A DNA stretch of 47,662 bases, taken from positions 1-47,662 of the forward strand of contig JAFZPJ010000041.1 in assembly GCA_017550385.1 (NCBI GenBank), in the 5' to 3' direction. Positions 23,533 to 32,673 of this stretch are shown piece by piece. This DNA is from Clostridiales bacterium (lineage in GTDB: Bacteria > Bacillota > Clostridia > Saccharofermentanales > Saccharofermentanaceae). Each line of letters starts with the position of its first letter. The stretch's first letter is position 1. Below the pieces are notes generated by a model. The model saw nothing but the letters and a program-made list of their open reading frames with translations, had not been told where the DNA came from and ran no database searches. Both the position numbers and the translations under genes were made by a program.

Positions 23533-24948
23533 ATGAAGAAAACTATATTGCTGCCTTCTGTGGCTATATTGGCAACGTGTATTTTCATGACTTCGTGTTC
23601 GCAGCCTGCCACAGAAGAAGTACCTGCTTCTTTGCCGGAAGAATCAGTAACGGAAACTACAGTCGAACCGTTCGATCCCATATTGATTACCGAAGATTAT
23701 GACGGGCCCATATTGGGAATCGAGAACTGGCATATTGAAGACACGGCTTATTACCATCTCTTTATCAATGATGATACCGGAGAAGAATTTGCAAGTTGTA
23801 CCGGCAGTGAATTGTACTATCTGGCTGATCTCAATAACGACGGAGAGCCGGAACTGGTCGTCGTCGAGAAGTGGGGTTCTCCTAACAATACTTATACGAT
23901 GATCTTCAAGCTCGAAGACGGCGTTATAAGCAGCGCTACACCATGCGAGGGTTCAGAATACGCGGGACCTTGCTATTATCCTGAACTGGCAGATGCATAC
24001 GATCTGAAGATCAACCAGTCGAATTACAAGTATTATTCGGATACTTTTGATCCCGAACGGAATATGATCATCGTAACTGATTCTTCGACCGGGAATGAGT
24101 ATGAGTTTGCTTGGGAATACATGGTCTTCTTCACGCAAGAAGAGAAAGATGCAGTGATAGAAGAACTCATGGGTGGAACTAATGCAGAGCCGGCTGATAA
24201 GACATCAGATACTGTCGGCATCTCATATTCCACTGCGGAGCCGGTTATCTCGGATATCTCTGATACCGTAAAGGAGATCACGTTCTACAGGGACGGCATG
24301 GAGATCGAAGGCAAGCTCTACCTTCCGGAAGGAGACGGACCATTCCCCGTGATCGTACTCTGCTGCGGACTCTTGCAGCCGTATACGGATTACGAAGCGG
24401 ATGCGCAGGGCTTTGCAGACAATGGTTATGCTGCTGTAGTATTCTCTTTCGTCGATTACTCTGATCCTAACGGTGCTCAGCCAACAGACTATGGCGAAGT
24501 GTTCTTGTCAGAGACTGCAGACTTGTATGCTGTCATGGATTCACTTTCTCTGCTTCCCGAATCGGATACCTCTGAGGTCTATCTCTGGGGACACAGCTTC
24601 GGTGGTCTGGTTGCTGCTTTTGCAGGGTGCGACAAAGGTCCTGAAGTTGATGGTTTGCTTCTCGTAGAACCTGCGTTAGTTATAGGTGAAGAGCTTGCGG
24701 TTACGTATGAAGACGGAACTTGTGAGGCGCTCCGCATTTACGATCTTCTGGCTGACTGCGATATTAATACCGTTATCTATATGGGTACCCATGACGGCTT
24801 TGGCGATGATCCTACTTCGTTTGATCAGGCCCTCGAAGTACTTGCTTCCGGTGAATTGGTCATAATAGAGGGCGCGGATCACTTTTTCGAAGGCGAGTAC
24901 GGCGAGATGATGGTGGAAGATGCGTGTGAGAAGATCGCGTCGTGGTAA
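23533..24948 (+). CDS. Alpha/beta hydrolase lipoprotein, copy 2
   Basis: A 471-residue paralogue of the preceding gene with the same layout: lipobox FMTSC, acidic linker, YLADLNNDGEPEL loop, and a hydrolase domain with GHSFGG and GADHFF. The starts of both genes are preceded by the same GGGGATAAAACA, so the duplication included the translation signal. The hydrolase halves are closely similar while the middle part (about residues 90-210) has drifted, which suggests divergence in what the non-catalytic domain binds. An in-frame upstream ATG at 23500 overlaps copy 1 and lacks support. Confidence 0.85.
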   Translation: MKKTILLPSVAILATCIFMTSCSQPATEEVPASLPEESVTETTVEPFDPILITEDYDGPILGIENWHIEDTAYYHLFINDDTGEEFASCTGSELYYLADLNNDGEPELVVVEKWGSPNNTYTMIFKLEDGVISSATPCEGSEYAGPCYYPELADAYDLKINQSNYKYYSDTFDPERNMIIVTDSSTGNEYEFAWEYMVFFTQEEKDAVIEELMGGTNAEPADKTSDTVGISYSTAEPVISDISDTVKEITFYRDGMEIEGKLYLPEGDGPFPVIVLCCGLLQPYTDYEADAQGFADNGYAAVVFSFVDYSDPNGAQPTDYGEVFLSETADLYAVMDSLSLLPESDTSEVYLWGHSFGGLVAAFAGCDKGPEVDGLLLVEPALVIGEELAVTYEDGTCEALRIYDLLADCDINTVIYMGTHDGFGDDPTSFDQALEVLASGELVIIEGADHFFEGEYGEMMVEDACEKIASW

Positions 24949-24982
24949 TATGGTTTTAACATCTATGGGAAGGTGGCTGAAC

Positions 24983-25336
24983 ATGTCAGAGATAAAAAGA
25001 ATAGAAACAGATGAATTCTGGGCGGATTCCACGATCATAGAAGCAGGCGACTTTGTCTTTGTCGGATACTGCATGGCAAATGAAGGAAAGTCTATTGAAG
25101 AGCAGATGCACGGTGCTATCGACGTGCTTGAGAGCCGTCTGAAGATGGCGGGACTCACGCTTGATTCCGTGGTGAAGATGGACTGCCTGTTTAAGGATAT
25201 AGAAGACCTGAATGCACTGCCGGCGATCTTGAAGGAACGTTTCGCAGGGAAGTACCCCACAAGGAAGGCGTATACGTCTGACTTCATAAGGGAAGGGATC
25301 AGGTTCCAGATCGACGCGATTGCCTATAAGAAGTGA
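24983..25336 (+). CDS. RidA/YjgF family protein
   Basis: A 117-residue protein of the RidA (YjgF/YER057c/UK114) family. Characterised members hydrolyse reactive enamine/imine intermediates formed by PLP enzymes. The fold is visible in FVFVGYCMANEGKSIEEQ, DVLESRLKMAGLTLDSVVKMDCLF and a C-terminal RKAYTSDFIREGIRFQIDAIA. The usual IEAIA end is IDAIA, and the arginine position is occupied by TR in the KYPTRKAY segment. The start ATG 24983 follows AAGGTGG. It is separate from the hydrolase pair except for being close downstream. Confidence 0.88.
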   Translation: MSEIKRIETDEFWADSTIIEAGDFVFVGYCMANEGKSIEEQMHGAIDVLESRLKMAGLTLDSVVKMDCLFKDIEDLNALPAILKERFAGKYPTRKAYTSDFIREGIRFQIDAIAYKK

Positions 25337-25521
25337 TGGGACACTGCCCCCGGCTTCGCTTTGTTTGTAAATAATTCGATTGTCGTCTATTCATTTATCC
25401 AAATCCATGTTATAAAGAATTATTGACAGTTATATTTTGCTTGGCGAGCATCTGAACGCGGGATGCGCTTTGCCTGTTAGAACTATTTGGTTTCCCTGAG
25501 ATACGATAGAGGAGGTTCCCC

Positions 25522-26088
25522 ATGGCAAAGGTTTTCGCATCAACTGATACTTCCGTAAAGACGTGTCCCGTTTGTAATTCACGCCTTGTTCCTGCCGAGT
25601 ATTACAGTGCTGTCAAAGGCAATTCTCAGGTCGTTGATTCCAAGACGGATTGGGCGAGCGGAAAGACGACCAACACAGTCTCTACACAGTATTCCGATAT
25701 TCAGAAATGCACGGGTGTCTACTGTATGGCGTGTTACTACAAGTCGATGGCGAGCAAAGTGATGCTGTTTCGCATTCTGATACTCGTGGGCTTGCTGGGC
25801 ATAATCGCTTTCGGTGTGTTGTCGTTTGTTCTCGAGAACACTGCTCTCCTTCTGGCAGCTATCCCATTCCTTGCAGCGCTTGTCCTAGGTTGGACTAATA
25901 TCGGTGATAGCGGCGTGATCGGCGAGAATCCTTATTCCGGTCTTACGAAAGAACAGATAGAAGCCCATGCGACAAAGCGCAATGAGAATATCATGCAGTC
26001 CAATTCTTCCGAATTTGTGACATGCATTTCTCATGATCAGATCCCTCAGGGCAGGACGTTCCTGTCGTTGTCGTCGTTTAAGAAGTAA
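25522..26088 (+). CDS. Zinc-ribbon membrane protein
   Basis: A 188-residue protein: an N-terminal cysteine module (CPVCNSRLVPAEYY, then CTGVYCMACYY about 50 residues later), two membrane helices (about 80-120) and a polar tail. The pattern CPxCxSxLxPxxYY also occurs in the protein at 26781, so they are paralogues. The function is unknown. The ATG is preceded by GAGGAGG. It leads a four-gene run. The 185 bp before it contain a TTGACA (25424) without a matching -10. Confidence 0.75.
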   Translation: MAKVFASTDTSVKTCPVCNSRLVPAEYYSAVKGNSQVVDSKTDWASGKTTNTVSTQYSDIQKCTGVYCMACYYKSMASKVMLFRILILVGLLGIIAFGVLSFVLENTALLLAAIPFLAALVLGWTNIGDSGVIGENPYSGLTKEQIEAHATKRNENIMQSNSSEFVTCISHDQIPQGRTFLSLSSFKK

Positions 26089-26139
26089 AGCAGATCATAA
26101 ACCGTTTAGTTGAAGAACAACTCTTCAGGAGACGACATT

Positions 26140-26763
26140 ATGGCAAGGTATGAATACGTAAATGAGACAAGCTATAAGACACCGATCCCTTATCATTTCA
26201 CTTGTAATTATTGCGGAGAGGTATGCAATAAGTCTTATGAGATCACTATTAGTATCAATGCTCGAGACAGAAGCCTCGGTAATGTGAAAGAGGCTGCGGG
26301 CAAACAGCATGACAAGCAAGTTGGTGCTGAGTGCCGGAAACAGAAAAAAGCCATTGATGCTTACCGCAAAAAGCTTTTGGCAGGGAAGCATGTTACCGAT
26401 AAAAAACTTGAACACATCTATTTGAACAGCGAATGCGATCACTGCGGTAAGCACCAGATGTGGAATCCGACAAGGACGATAGACAGGGGCGGCAAGAAGA
26501 TTACCGGCGGTGAGATCGCTCTCTTTGCAGGATTGGTGGCAGCACTCATCGGTTTCTTTGGAACTCTTTTTACGTGTATCATCCTGGCAGGTGAGATGGA
26601 TATACCTTTGCCCGTGAAACTCGTTTTTGTATCGATACTGGTTATCGGCATCGCCATTTTCTTTATCAGAGGGGCCATTGATGACCGCGAAGAGGCAGCC
26701 TGGTTCAAAGCCGATTGTATGAATGAACCTAATGATCCTGAGAAACTGCCGGTTATTGATTAA
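26140..26763 (+). CDS. Cysteine-rich membrane protein, unknown function
   Basis: A 207-residue protein starting at ATG 26140 behind AGGAGA; a TTG ten codons upstream is less likely. Two metal-binding CxxC pairs (FTCNYCGEVC near residue 25 and SECDHCGKHQMW near 100) surround a charged helical stretch. Two membrane helices follow (about 126-150 and 157-177), and an acidic tail. It belongs to the same unit as the zinc-ribbon proteins on both sides. I recognise no family. Confidence 0.7.
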   Translation: MARYEYVNETSYKTPIPYHFTCNYCGEVCNKSYEITISINARDRSLGNVKEAAGKQHDKQVGAECRKQKKAIDAYRKKLLAGKHVTDKKLEHIYLNSECDHCGKHQMWNPTRTIDRGGKKITGGEIALFAGLVAALIGFFGTLFTCIILAGEMDIPLPVKLVFVSILVIGIAIFFIRGAIDDREEAAWFKADCMNEPNDPEKLPVID

Positions 26764-26780
26764 AGTGCGGAGGTCATCCC

Positions 26781-27401
26781 ATGAATAAGCTCGATCCGGA
26801 CTTATACGATTTTATCTATGATTGTCCCGGAGATTGTCCGGAATGTGGAAGCAAGCTGATACCCATAAAATATTACCGGGCATCTTCTGTATCATCCGGA
26901 AGTGATGTCAGGAAAATAGGCAATGATTATCAGACGGTCCAATACAAAAAATACAGTAATGTCGAGACACTTCAGGCCGGTCTGTGTCCTGCTTGCAGAG
27001 AAAAAGACTGGCAGGCAAAAGAAGAAGAGAAAGCCAAGGCTAATAATCTGCCCATTTGGTCTGTTGTTATCGGTTTAGTTTTGGTAGCCATAGGAGTGGC
27101 AATATTCCTATACCTGAGATGGACGGGTGTTTCTGTTGTTGAAGATTGGGTGATATATGTTTGTGTCGGCTCATTTGGGTTAGGAGTTCTTTGGTCATTT
27201 ATAGCCATTTTCAATTATGAGAAAGCAAAAAGGCTTTTGCTCAAGTATCGTCGCGGTTGGAGAGAACCGCTGCCGGAACTCTCAACAAGTCTGTTCAGTT
27301 CGATAATAAGCAACAATCTGAACAGGAATAAGAAGGAAGGAACTACAGTCTATCTGTCCGAAGATGAAGTAAAACAGATGACTGTATCGGTAGAAAGGTG
27401 A
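26781..27401 (+). CDS. Zinc-ribbon membrane protein, paralogue of the 25522 gene
   Basis: A 206-residue protein with CPECGSKLIPIKYY, a second pair (GLCPACREK) about 45 residues later, two membrane helices (about 93-112 and 122-143), then a basic segment and an acidic end. Order and spacing repeat those of the first gene in this run. The ATG follows GGAGGT. The stop overlaps the next reading frame (GTGA). Confidence 0.75.
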   Translation: MNKLDPDLYDFIYDCPGDCPECGSKLIPIKYYRASSVSSGSDVRKIGNDYQTVQYKKYSNVETLQAGLCPACREKDWQAKEEEKAKANNLPIWSVVIGLVLVAIGVAIFLYLRWTGVSVVEDWVIYVCVGSFGLGVLWSFIAIFNYEKAKRLLLKYRRGWREPLPELSTSLFSSIISNNLNRNKKEGTTVYLSEDEVKQMTVSVER

Positions 27402-27844
27402 CCGGAGTTATGAAGTTTTTGACCGAGACGTTTTATGAATTGCTTCTGAACAAGACGATAGGTTTTATCGTTGTCCCGATCGTGTGTTTCGCTGCGTGGT
27501 TTCTGGGCGATGATGAGATCATCAATGTGTTCGGGATGATAGGCTTTTTCTTTGCGATAGGGTTCGCGGTTTTGTGTTACCTGAACGGTCTGCTGCTAAG
27601 AGTGCTTGATAAGGAACGTTGGCAAGCCGTCAGGGACAATGCTTATGGCGGCGGAACATTTTTCAGGACGCCCGGAGCTTGGATACTCGGAATATTCGGC
27701 TTGCTTCTGCTTATATCCACAGTCGGAATGCTGGTCAGCGGAACACAGCCTCCAAGTTTTATTGCGCTGATCGTTCTCGATGTGCTTGCGGTTATTTATA
27801 TCGTGTTATTCGTGGCCTCGTTTGTTAAAGCAAAGGACAAATAA
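27398..27844 (+). CDS. Small membrane protein, unknown function
   Basis: A 148-residue protein with about four membrane helices (residues 20-33, 41-62, 92-110 and 118-138) and a KAKDK tail. The start is uncertain: GTG 27398 overlaps the preceding stop (GTGA), while ATG 27410 has GGAG only two bases upstream. Translational coupling favours the first. It is the last clear gene of the zinc-ribbon run. Confidence 0.7.
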   Translation: MTGVMKFLTETFYELLLNKTIGFIVVPIVCFAAWFLGDDEIINVFGMIGFFFAIGFAVLCYLNGLLLRVLDKERWQAVRDNAYGGGTFFRTPGAWILGIFGLLLLISTVGMLVSGTQPPSFIALIVLDVLAVIYIVLFVASFVKAKDK

Positions 27845-27862
27845 TTGTCAGGAGGCAAGGTG

Positions 27863-27919
27863 ATGAGGAGTTCAAGAACAAGCTCTGATATTGACATAGA
27901 AGTCCGTTTAGATAAATAA
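27863..27919 (+). CDS. Tiny open frame with a strong ribosome-binding site
   Basis: An 18-codon frame (begins MRSSRTSSD, ends RLDK) starts eight bases after a perfect AGGAGG (27850-27855). Nothing else explains that Shine-Dalgarno sequence. It could be a real microprotein or the remnant of a truncated gene. No homology can be judged at this length. Confidence 0.3.
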   Translation: MRSSRTSSDIDIEVRLDK

Positions 27920-27978
27920 CCACTTAACAGATTATGATACACTGACGTTAAACCACTCGGAAAGCGGGGTATACGGCT

Positions 27979-29103
27979 ATGGCAGGATCAAAGGTGTATT
28001 TTACTGATTTCAGGACAGGGCTCGGGGTGCCGCTCACGGGCAAGCTCCAGAAACTCATCAGACAGGCAGGCATCGGAACGATCGACTTCGATAACAAGTT
28101 CGTTGCCATCAAGATGCATTTCGGAGAGCTCGGCAACCTCGCTTACCTTAGGCCGAACTATGCCAAAGCGGTCGCGGATGTCATTAAAGAGGGAGGCGGA
28201 CTGCCGTTTCTGACCGACTGCAACACCCTCTATCCGGGAAGCCGCAAGAATGCGCTTGAACACCTGGACTGCGCTAATATCAACGGTTTTAACACTGTTA
28301 CAACCGGCTGTCAGATAATCATTGCCGACGGATTACGCGGAACTGACGACATCATCGTTCCCGTTCCGAACGGAGAGTACTGCAAAGAGGCTTATATCGG
28401 AAGAGCAGTCATGGATGCGGACATTTTTGTCTCCCTGACGCACTTCAAAGGACACGAAGCTGCCGGTTTTGGAGGTGCGATCAAGAACATCGGCATGGGC
28501 TGCGGCAGCCGCGCGGGCAAGATGCAGCAGCACCAGAGCGGCCATCCGCACGTTATCACCGATATGTGCAGAGGATGTAAGAGATGCGCCAAAGAATGCG
28601 GTTCCGACGCCATCCGCTATGACGGCGGTAAAGCATATATAGATCCGGATCTATGTAAGGGCTGCGGCCGCTGCATAGGTGCGTGCGCTTTCGATGCGAT
28701 AGAGAATGACAACTGGGACGCACCGCAGATGCTCGGATGCCGTATGGCGGAGTACACCGCGGCGGTAATAAGCGGCAGGCCGAACTTCCACATCACGCTT
28801 ATAACGGACGTATCGCCCAACTGCGACTGCCACGGCGAGAACGATGCTCCTATCCTGCCCGATATCGGCATGTTGGCGTCTTTTGATCCGGTAGCGCTCG
28901 ACCAGGCGTGTGTCGACCTTTGCTCGAAGGCGGAGCCCATCAGGAACAGCCAGTTAGGCGATAACATGGCGCGCGAAGGTTTCCACGACCACGGCGATCA
29001 CTGGCACAACAACAATCCAAACGTATCGTGGGCAGAGACGCTCGAACACGCCGAGAAGATCGGCATCGGCACGCGCGAATATGAACTTGTCACGATGAGA
29101 TAA
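27979..29103 (+). CDS. DUF362 domain ferredoxin-like iron-sulfur protein
   Basis: A 374-residue cytoplasmic protein with an N-terminal DUF362 domain (KVYFTDFR, AIKMHFGELGNLAYLRP, LTDCNTLYPGSRKNA, LTHFKGHEAAGFGGAIKNI). Two [4Fe-4S] ferredoxin motifs follow near residues 197-235 (CRGCKRCAKEC and CKGCGRCIGAC), and then a C-terminal return to DUF362 (GMLASFDPVALDQACVDL). The family is common in anaerobes and its reaction is unknown; electron transfer to an acceptor is a fair inference. Length is typical. The ribosome-binding site is weak (GCGGGG). Confidence 0.92.
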   Translation: MAGSKVYFTDFRTGLGVPLTGKLQKLIRQAGIGTIDFDNKFVAIKMHFGELGNLAYLRPNYAKAVADVIKEGGGLPFLTDCNTLYPGSRKNALEHLDCANINGFNTVTTGCQIIIADGLRGTDDIIVPVPNGEYCKEAYIGRAVMDADIFVSLTHFKGHEAAGFGGAIKNIGMGCGSRAGKMQQHQSGHPHVITDMCRGCKRCAKECGSDAIRYDGGKAYIDPDLCKGCGRCIGACAFDAIENDNWDAPQMLGCRMAEYTAAVISGRPNFHITLITDVSPNCDCHGENDAPILPDIGMLASFDPVALDQACVDLCSKAEPIRNSQLGDNMAREGFHDHGDHWHNNNPNVSWAETLEHAEKIGIGTREYELVTMR

Positions 29104-29127
29104 AAAAGATCTCCGTCAGGAGATCTT
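29101..29127 (-). terminator. Terminator of the GGDEF gene
   Basis: A 9-bp stem (29106-29114 with 29119-29127, four-base loop). On the minus strand it is followed by a T-run ending at 29102. The GGDEF stop codon lies in the loop, and the T-run overlaps the end of the convergent DUF362 gene. Confidence 0.85.
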
Positions 29128-30525
29128 GTTATGCCAGTCCATCTCGGGGTGGCGCGAATAGTACTCGGCCTTGACCTCGTACATCAGGGCATCGGCTTTC
29201 TGCATGGCCTTACGGACGTCCTCGCCCTCGGCATCTTCACTGTGGCACGCACCGAGCGCGAAATGCGTTCTGTTCGGCAGTTCGCAGTTCTCCTTAAGCG
29301 TCTTCACATAATCTTCGAAAGATGCCTTCTCCATGCCGCTGGCGATTATCATGAACTCGTCACCGCCGACACGGTAGATCTCAGCGGTCTTAGTCTTGAG
29401 CTCCTTGAGGATCGCTGCGACGTCCTTGAGCATGGCATCGCCTTCCAGATGTCCCTTTGAATCGTTGGTAGCCTTGAGGCCGTTAACGTCGATGAAGCAT
29501 ACTCCGAACGGCTTCTTGATGGGCTTGGTGCCGTTGGTGTCTTCGGTGATCCTGTTGTTCATGGCGTTACGGTTATATACGCCCGTCAGGAGGTCGGTCG
29601 AACTCATTATCTTCATCTTGCGGACGTTCTGCTCGCTCGCGATCTCGGCGGACAGGATGAATGCAGTGACGCCAAGCGTCTCCTTGATCATCTGTGTCTT
29701 CTCAGGATTGAAGTTGCCCGCCCAGATATAACCGATGGTCTTATTGTCGGATCTGAGAGGATAGATAACGAGTGTCTTGACGTTGTCGCCCCTCAGGGAG
29801 TCTATCCACTCGGGCGCGATCTTGTGAGCGTCGATCATATCCTGCTCGTTCTCGATAACGAAACAGTTGCTCTTCTTGATGAGTCTCGGCCATGTCTCGA
29901 TGACCCTGTAGAATTCTTCGGTAAGGAATGCCGACAGGGGAACCTGATTGGGATCGTTGCCGTAGTCTTCGCTTAAGAGCTTGTATTCTCTCTTCTCATA
30001 GTCGGTGAGGAGGATGCTGCATCTCTTGGCACCGCACTGCTCGCGGATATCTGCGACGACGGCATTCATCGTCTCCTGGAAGTCCTCGGTCTCACGGAGC
30101 ATGAGGCAGGTCTTAAGAACGTTTGCCGCAGTCTCGGAAGAGATGTCGGCGAGCTTGTCGATGTCAGCCTTAGGATTCATCTCGTAGGAGAAGAGGATCA
30201 TTCCCTTATCCGGATCATCAGATACGAGCGGCATGAAGAATACTTCCATCCATGCGTTGTACAGTTCGATATCAAAATAGGTGTGGACAGGAACGTTCTT
30301 TGTGACACAGTCGTCGCAGAGTGTCTCGAAGTTGGCGGCCTTGGGGATGTATCTGGTGTAAGGAACGTTGCACTCGAAGTCGGCGATGTCCTTTACGACG
30401 GTGCGCTTATAGGCATCGTTCGCATCAACAACAAAATACCTGTTGTCGCTGTTGGTCTCCTTGAGATCGACAGACAGAACACAGGCAACGCGTTTGAAGT
30501 TAGCTACGAAATCTTTGTAATCCAC
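29116..30525 (-). CDS. Diguanylate cyclase (GGDEF) with N-terminal sensor region
   Basis: A 469-residue soluble protein. The C-terminal GGDEF domain (about 305-465) has STDLLTGVYNRNAMNN, CFIDVNGLKATND and the intact active-site loop VGGDEF, so it should make cyclic di-GMP. An N-terminal region of about 130 residues with paired cysteines (CDDC) is followed by a GAF-like segment (about 145-300). No membrane helix is visible, so it senses an internal signal. The start is GTG 30525, preceded by AAGGCGGAAGG. A classical RxxD inhibitory site is not evident before the active loop. Confidence 0.9.
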   Translation of the reverse strand: MDYKDFVANFKRVACVLSVDLKETNSDNRYFVVDANDAYKRTVVKDIADFECNVPYTRYIPKAANFETLCDDCVTKNVPVHTYFDIELYNAWMEVFFMPLVSDDPDKGMILFSYEMNPKADIDKLADISSETAANVLKTCLMLRETEDFQETMNAVVADIREQCGAKRCSILLTDYEKREYKLLSEDYGNDPNQVPLSAFLTEEFYRVIETWPRLIKKSNCFVIENEQDMIDAHKIAPEWIDSLRGDNVKTLVIYPLRSDNKTIGYIWAGNFNPEKTQMIKETLGVTAFILSAEIASEQNVRKMKIMSSTDLLTGVYNRNAMNNRITEDTNGTKPIKKPFGVCFIDVNGLKATNDSKGHLEGDAMLKDVAAILKELKTKTAEIYRVGGDEFMIIASGMEKASFEDYVKTLKENCELPNRTHFALGACHSEDAEGEDVRKAMQKADALMYEVKAEYYSRHPEMDWHNKIS

Positions 30526-30605
30526 TATACCTTCCGCCTTTTCCTAACTTGAGTATTATATACCCGCAAGGTAGTAAATAAAAGTGCAGGAGAGATCTGT
30601 TCACA

Positions 30606-31229
30606 TTACTTAAACTTTACCTTCACAAAGTAGTCTTCGCTGCAATATACGCCGTTTGCAAAGCCGTCTTCCATCTCTTCCCCGGTGACGCCTTCGCAGT
30701 AATAGAAGCATTTCTCGGGGTCGTCCTCGGACAGGTTGTAACCGTACTTGTACAGCCACTGTCCGTCCTTGTAGGCAGCGGCGTACCCGCAACCTGCGAA
30801 GAAATAGTCCGCCTCGTATACTTCATTCAGTTTCATAAGCCCGGTGTTGGTATCGTATAGCATCGGAACATCCAGGTCCTCAACGGAGACCGTCTCGATG
30901 CTGTATATCTTGTCGATCTGCGGCTTGTTCTTGAACCCTGCCGTGCCGCCGCTTAAGTAGGTCACGTCGGCCGTGATCTTGACGAATTCTCCGTCTTCGA
31001 TCTCCCTGTCCGTATCAAGGTCCACGTCGTAACTGCTCAAGGCGTCGAAATACTTATCCCCGAGCCTGAACACGTACAGCGTCTCTCCGTATTCCTTCTT
31101 TTGGTTGAGCTTGTCCGGGTAGTCTCCGCCGTCCGTCAGGCCGCTGATGTCTATCGTGCAGGCGCAGAACGCCAGCGGCAGTAATGCAGTAAGCAGAAGT
31201 GTGCAGAACCTTTTCGCGATAGCAGACAT
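30606..31229 (-). CDS. Putative lipoprotein, unknown function
   Basis: A 207-residue exported protein. The signal peptide (MSAIAKRFCTLLLTALLPLA) is followed by FCAC, an imperfect lipobox with the likely modified Cys at residue 24. The mature part is acidic, with many Tyr and Asp and scattered Cys, and looks beta-rich. I recognise no family. The ATG is preceded by AAGGGGGG. It lies downstream of purF on the same strand, separated by a probable terminator. Confidence 0.7.
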   Translation of the reverse strand: MSAIAKRFCTLLLTALLPLAFCACTIDISGLTDGGDYPDKLNQKKEYGETLYVFRLGDKYFDALSSYDVDLDTDREIEDGEFVKITADVTYLSGGTAGFKNKPQIDKIYSIETVSVEDLDVPMLYDTNTGLMKLNEVYEADYFFAGCGYAAAYKDGQWLYKYGYNLSEDDPEKCFYYCEGVTGEEMEDGFANGVYCSEDYFVKVKFK

Positions 31230-31285
31230 AGTACGCCCCCCTTGGTGTTTATACCATTAATACAGGCGTGGCAGGGGAAAAGTTG

Positions 31286-31311
31286 CAAAAGCCCCGGAAT
31301 TATCTCTCCGG
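31286..31311 (-). terminator. Possible terminator of purF
   Basis: On the minus strand CCGGA (31311-31307) pairs with TCCGG (31298-31294) around the purF stop codon, followed by GGCTTTTG. The short stem and T-run make it weak. Confidence 0.4.
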
Positions 31312-32667
31312 ATAGTTGCCCGTGAAGCAGGCGTCGCAGTATCTGAAGTCGTCGCCGCCGAGCATGTCGTTAAGATCGGCAGGCTCGAGGTAGCCCAGAG
31401 AATCCGCTCCGATGCTGCTGCAGATCTCGGGGATCGTATGCGTACACGCGATAAGGTGTTCCTCATCGGGGACGTCCGTACCGTAATAACACGGATGCAG
31501 GAACGGCGGCGAGCTGATCCTGACGTGGACCTCGGTCGCGCCCGCATTGCGAAGCAGATGTATCTGGTCCGCTATCGTGTTGCCTCTTACGATCGAATCA
31601 TCGATAATGACAACTCTCTTGCCCTTGACGACGGAAGAGATTGGGTTGAGCTTGATCTTGACGGCCTGTTTGCGCTGCTCCTGCGAAGGCTTGATGAACG
31701 TTCTGCCGACGTAGGAATTCTTCACGAAACCCTTCTCGTAGGGGATGCCTGACTCAGCGGCAAATCCCAGCGCCGCATCGATGCCCGACTCAGGAACGCC
31801 GATGACGATGTCGCAGTCGCACGGGTGCTTCCTGGCAAGTATCCTTCCTGCCTCACGCCTTGCATCCGCCACGGCAATGCCGTCTATCACGGAGTCCGGT
31901 CTTGCAAAGTATATGTACTCGAAAACGCATTTCTTCATGCCGCGCTTAATGCCGGAATCAATGGACTTCACGTTGCCGTCTTCGACCACGATGATCTCGC
32001 CGGGGTTAACGTCTCTAATAAAATCCGCGCCTACTGCTTCGAGTGCGCATGTCTCGGAACAGAAGATGTATGCACCGTCCAGCATGCCCATGACGAGGGG
32101 CTTAAGTCCGAAGGGGTCACGTGCTGCGATGAGCTTGCGGGGGCTCATGACGAGAAGAGCATAGCCGCCCTTGATGAGTCCCATTACTTCCTTGACCGCC
32201 TCCTCGACGGAAGGAGTTGTTGCTCTCTTAAGTGCGATGAGATATGCGATGACTTCAGAGTCTGTAGTTGTATGGAAGATGGCGCCCTTGTCCACGAGCT
32301 CGCTCTTGAGCTCCTGTGCGTTGGTAAGGTTGCCGTTATGTGCGATGGATATCGTTCCCTTGGAATAGTGGGAGACTATGGGCTGTGCGTTCTCGGGAAC
32401 GCTGGCGCCTGATGTGGAATAGCGGACGTGGCCGATCGCCATGTCGCCTGTGAGGGACTGGATCTTGTCTTTGCTGAGCACGTCGCTTACGAGGCCCATG
32501 CCCTTGACGCACTTTACGTCGAATTCGTTGTCGGCGAGAGAAGTTGTGGCGATGCCGCAGCTTTCCTGTCCCCTGTGCTGGAGGCTGAAAAGCCCGTAAT
32601 AAACATCACCGGCGCAGTCCTTGCTGCCGTAGATACCGAATACTCCGCATTCCTCATGTATGGCCAT
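31300..32667 (-). CDS. purF: Amidophosphoribosyltransferase PurF
   Basis: A 455-residue enzyme for the first committed step of purine synthesis, PRPP plus glutamine to phosphoribosylamine. A six-residue propeptide (MAIHEE) precedes the catalytic Cys7 of the glutamine amidotransferase domain (CGVFGIYG). The phosphoribosyltransferase domain has the PRPP loop VVIIDDSIVRGNT near residue 350. Cysteines near the C-terminus (PCYYG, CTHTIPEIC, YCDACF) fit the [4Fe-4S] cluster of the B. subtilis-type enzyme. No Shine-Dalgarno sequence precedes the ATG. TAAAAT ends six bases before it, as in the other leaderless candidates here. Confidence 0.97.
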   Translation of the reverse strand: MAIHEECGVFGIYGSKDCAGDVYYGLFSLQHRGQESCGIATTSLADNEFDVKCVKGMGLVSDVLSKDKIQSLTGDMAIGHVRYSTSGASVPENAQPIVSHYSKGTISIAHNGNLTNAQELKSELVDKGAIFHTTTDSEVIAYLIALKRATTPSVEEAVKEVMGLIKGGYALLVMSPRKLIAARDPFGLKPLVMGMLDGAYIFCSETCALEAVGADFIRDVNPGEIIVVEDGNVKSIDSGIKRGMKKCVFEYIYFARPDSVIDGIAVADARREAGRILARKHPCDCDIVIGVPESGIDAALGFAAESGIPYEKGFVKNSYVGRTFIKPSQEQRKQAVKIKLNPISSVVKGKRVVIIDDSIVRGNTIADQIHLLRNAGATEVHVRISSPPFLHPCYYGTDVPDEEHLIACTHTIPEICSSIGADSLGYLEPADLNDMLGGDDFRYCDACFTGNYPER

Positions 32668-32673
32668 GCGTAG

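Noticed and set aside
25424-25452. TTGACA upstream of the zinc-ribbon run as a promoter
   Set aside because: No -10-like sequence at 16-18 bp (GAGCAT).
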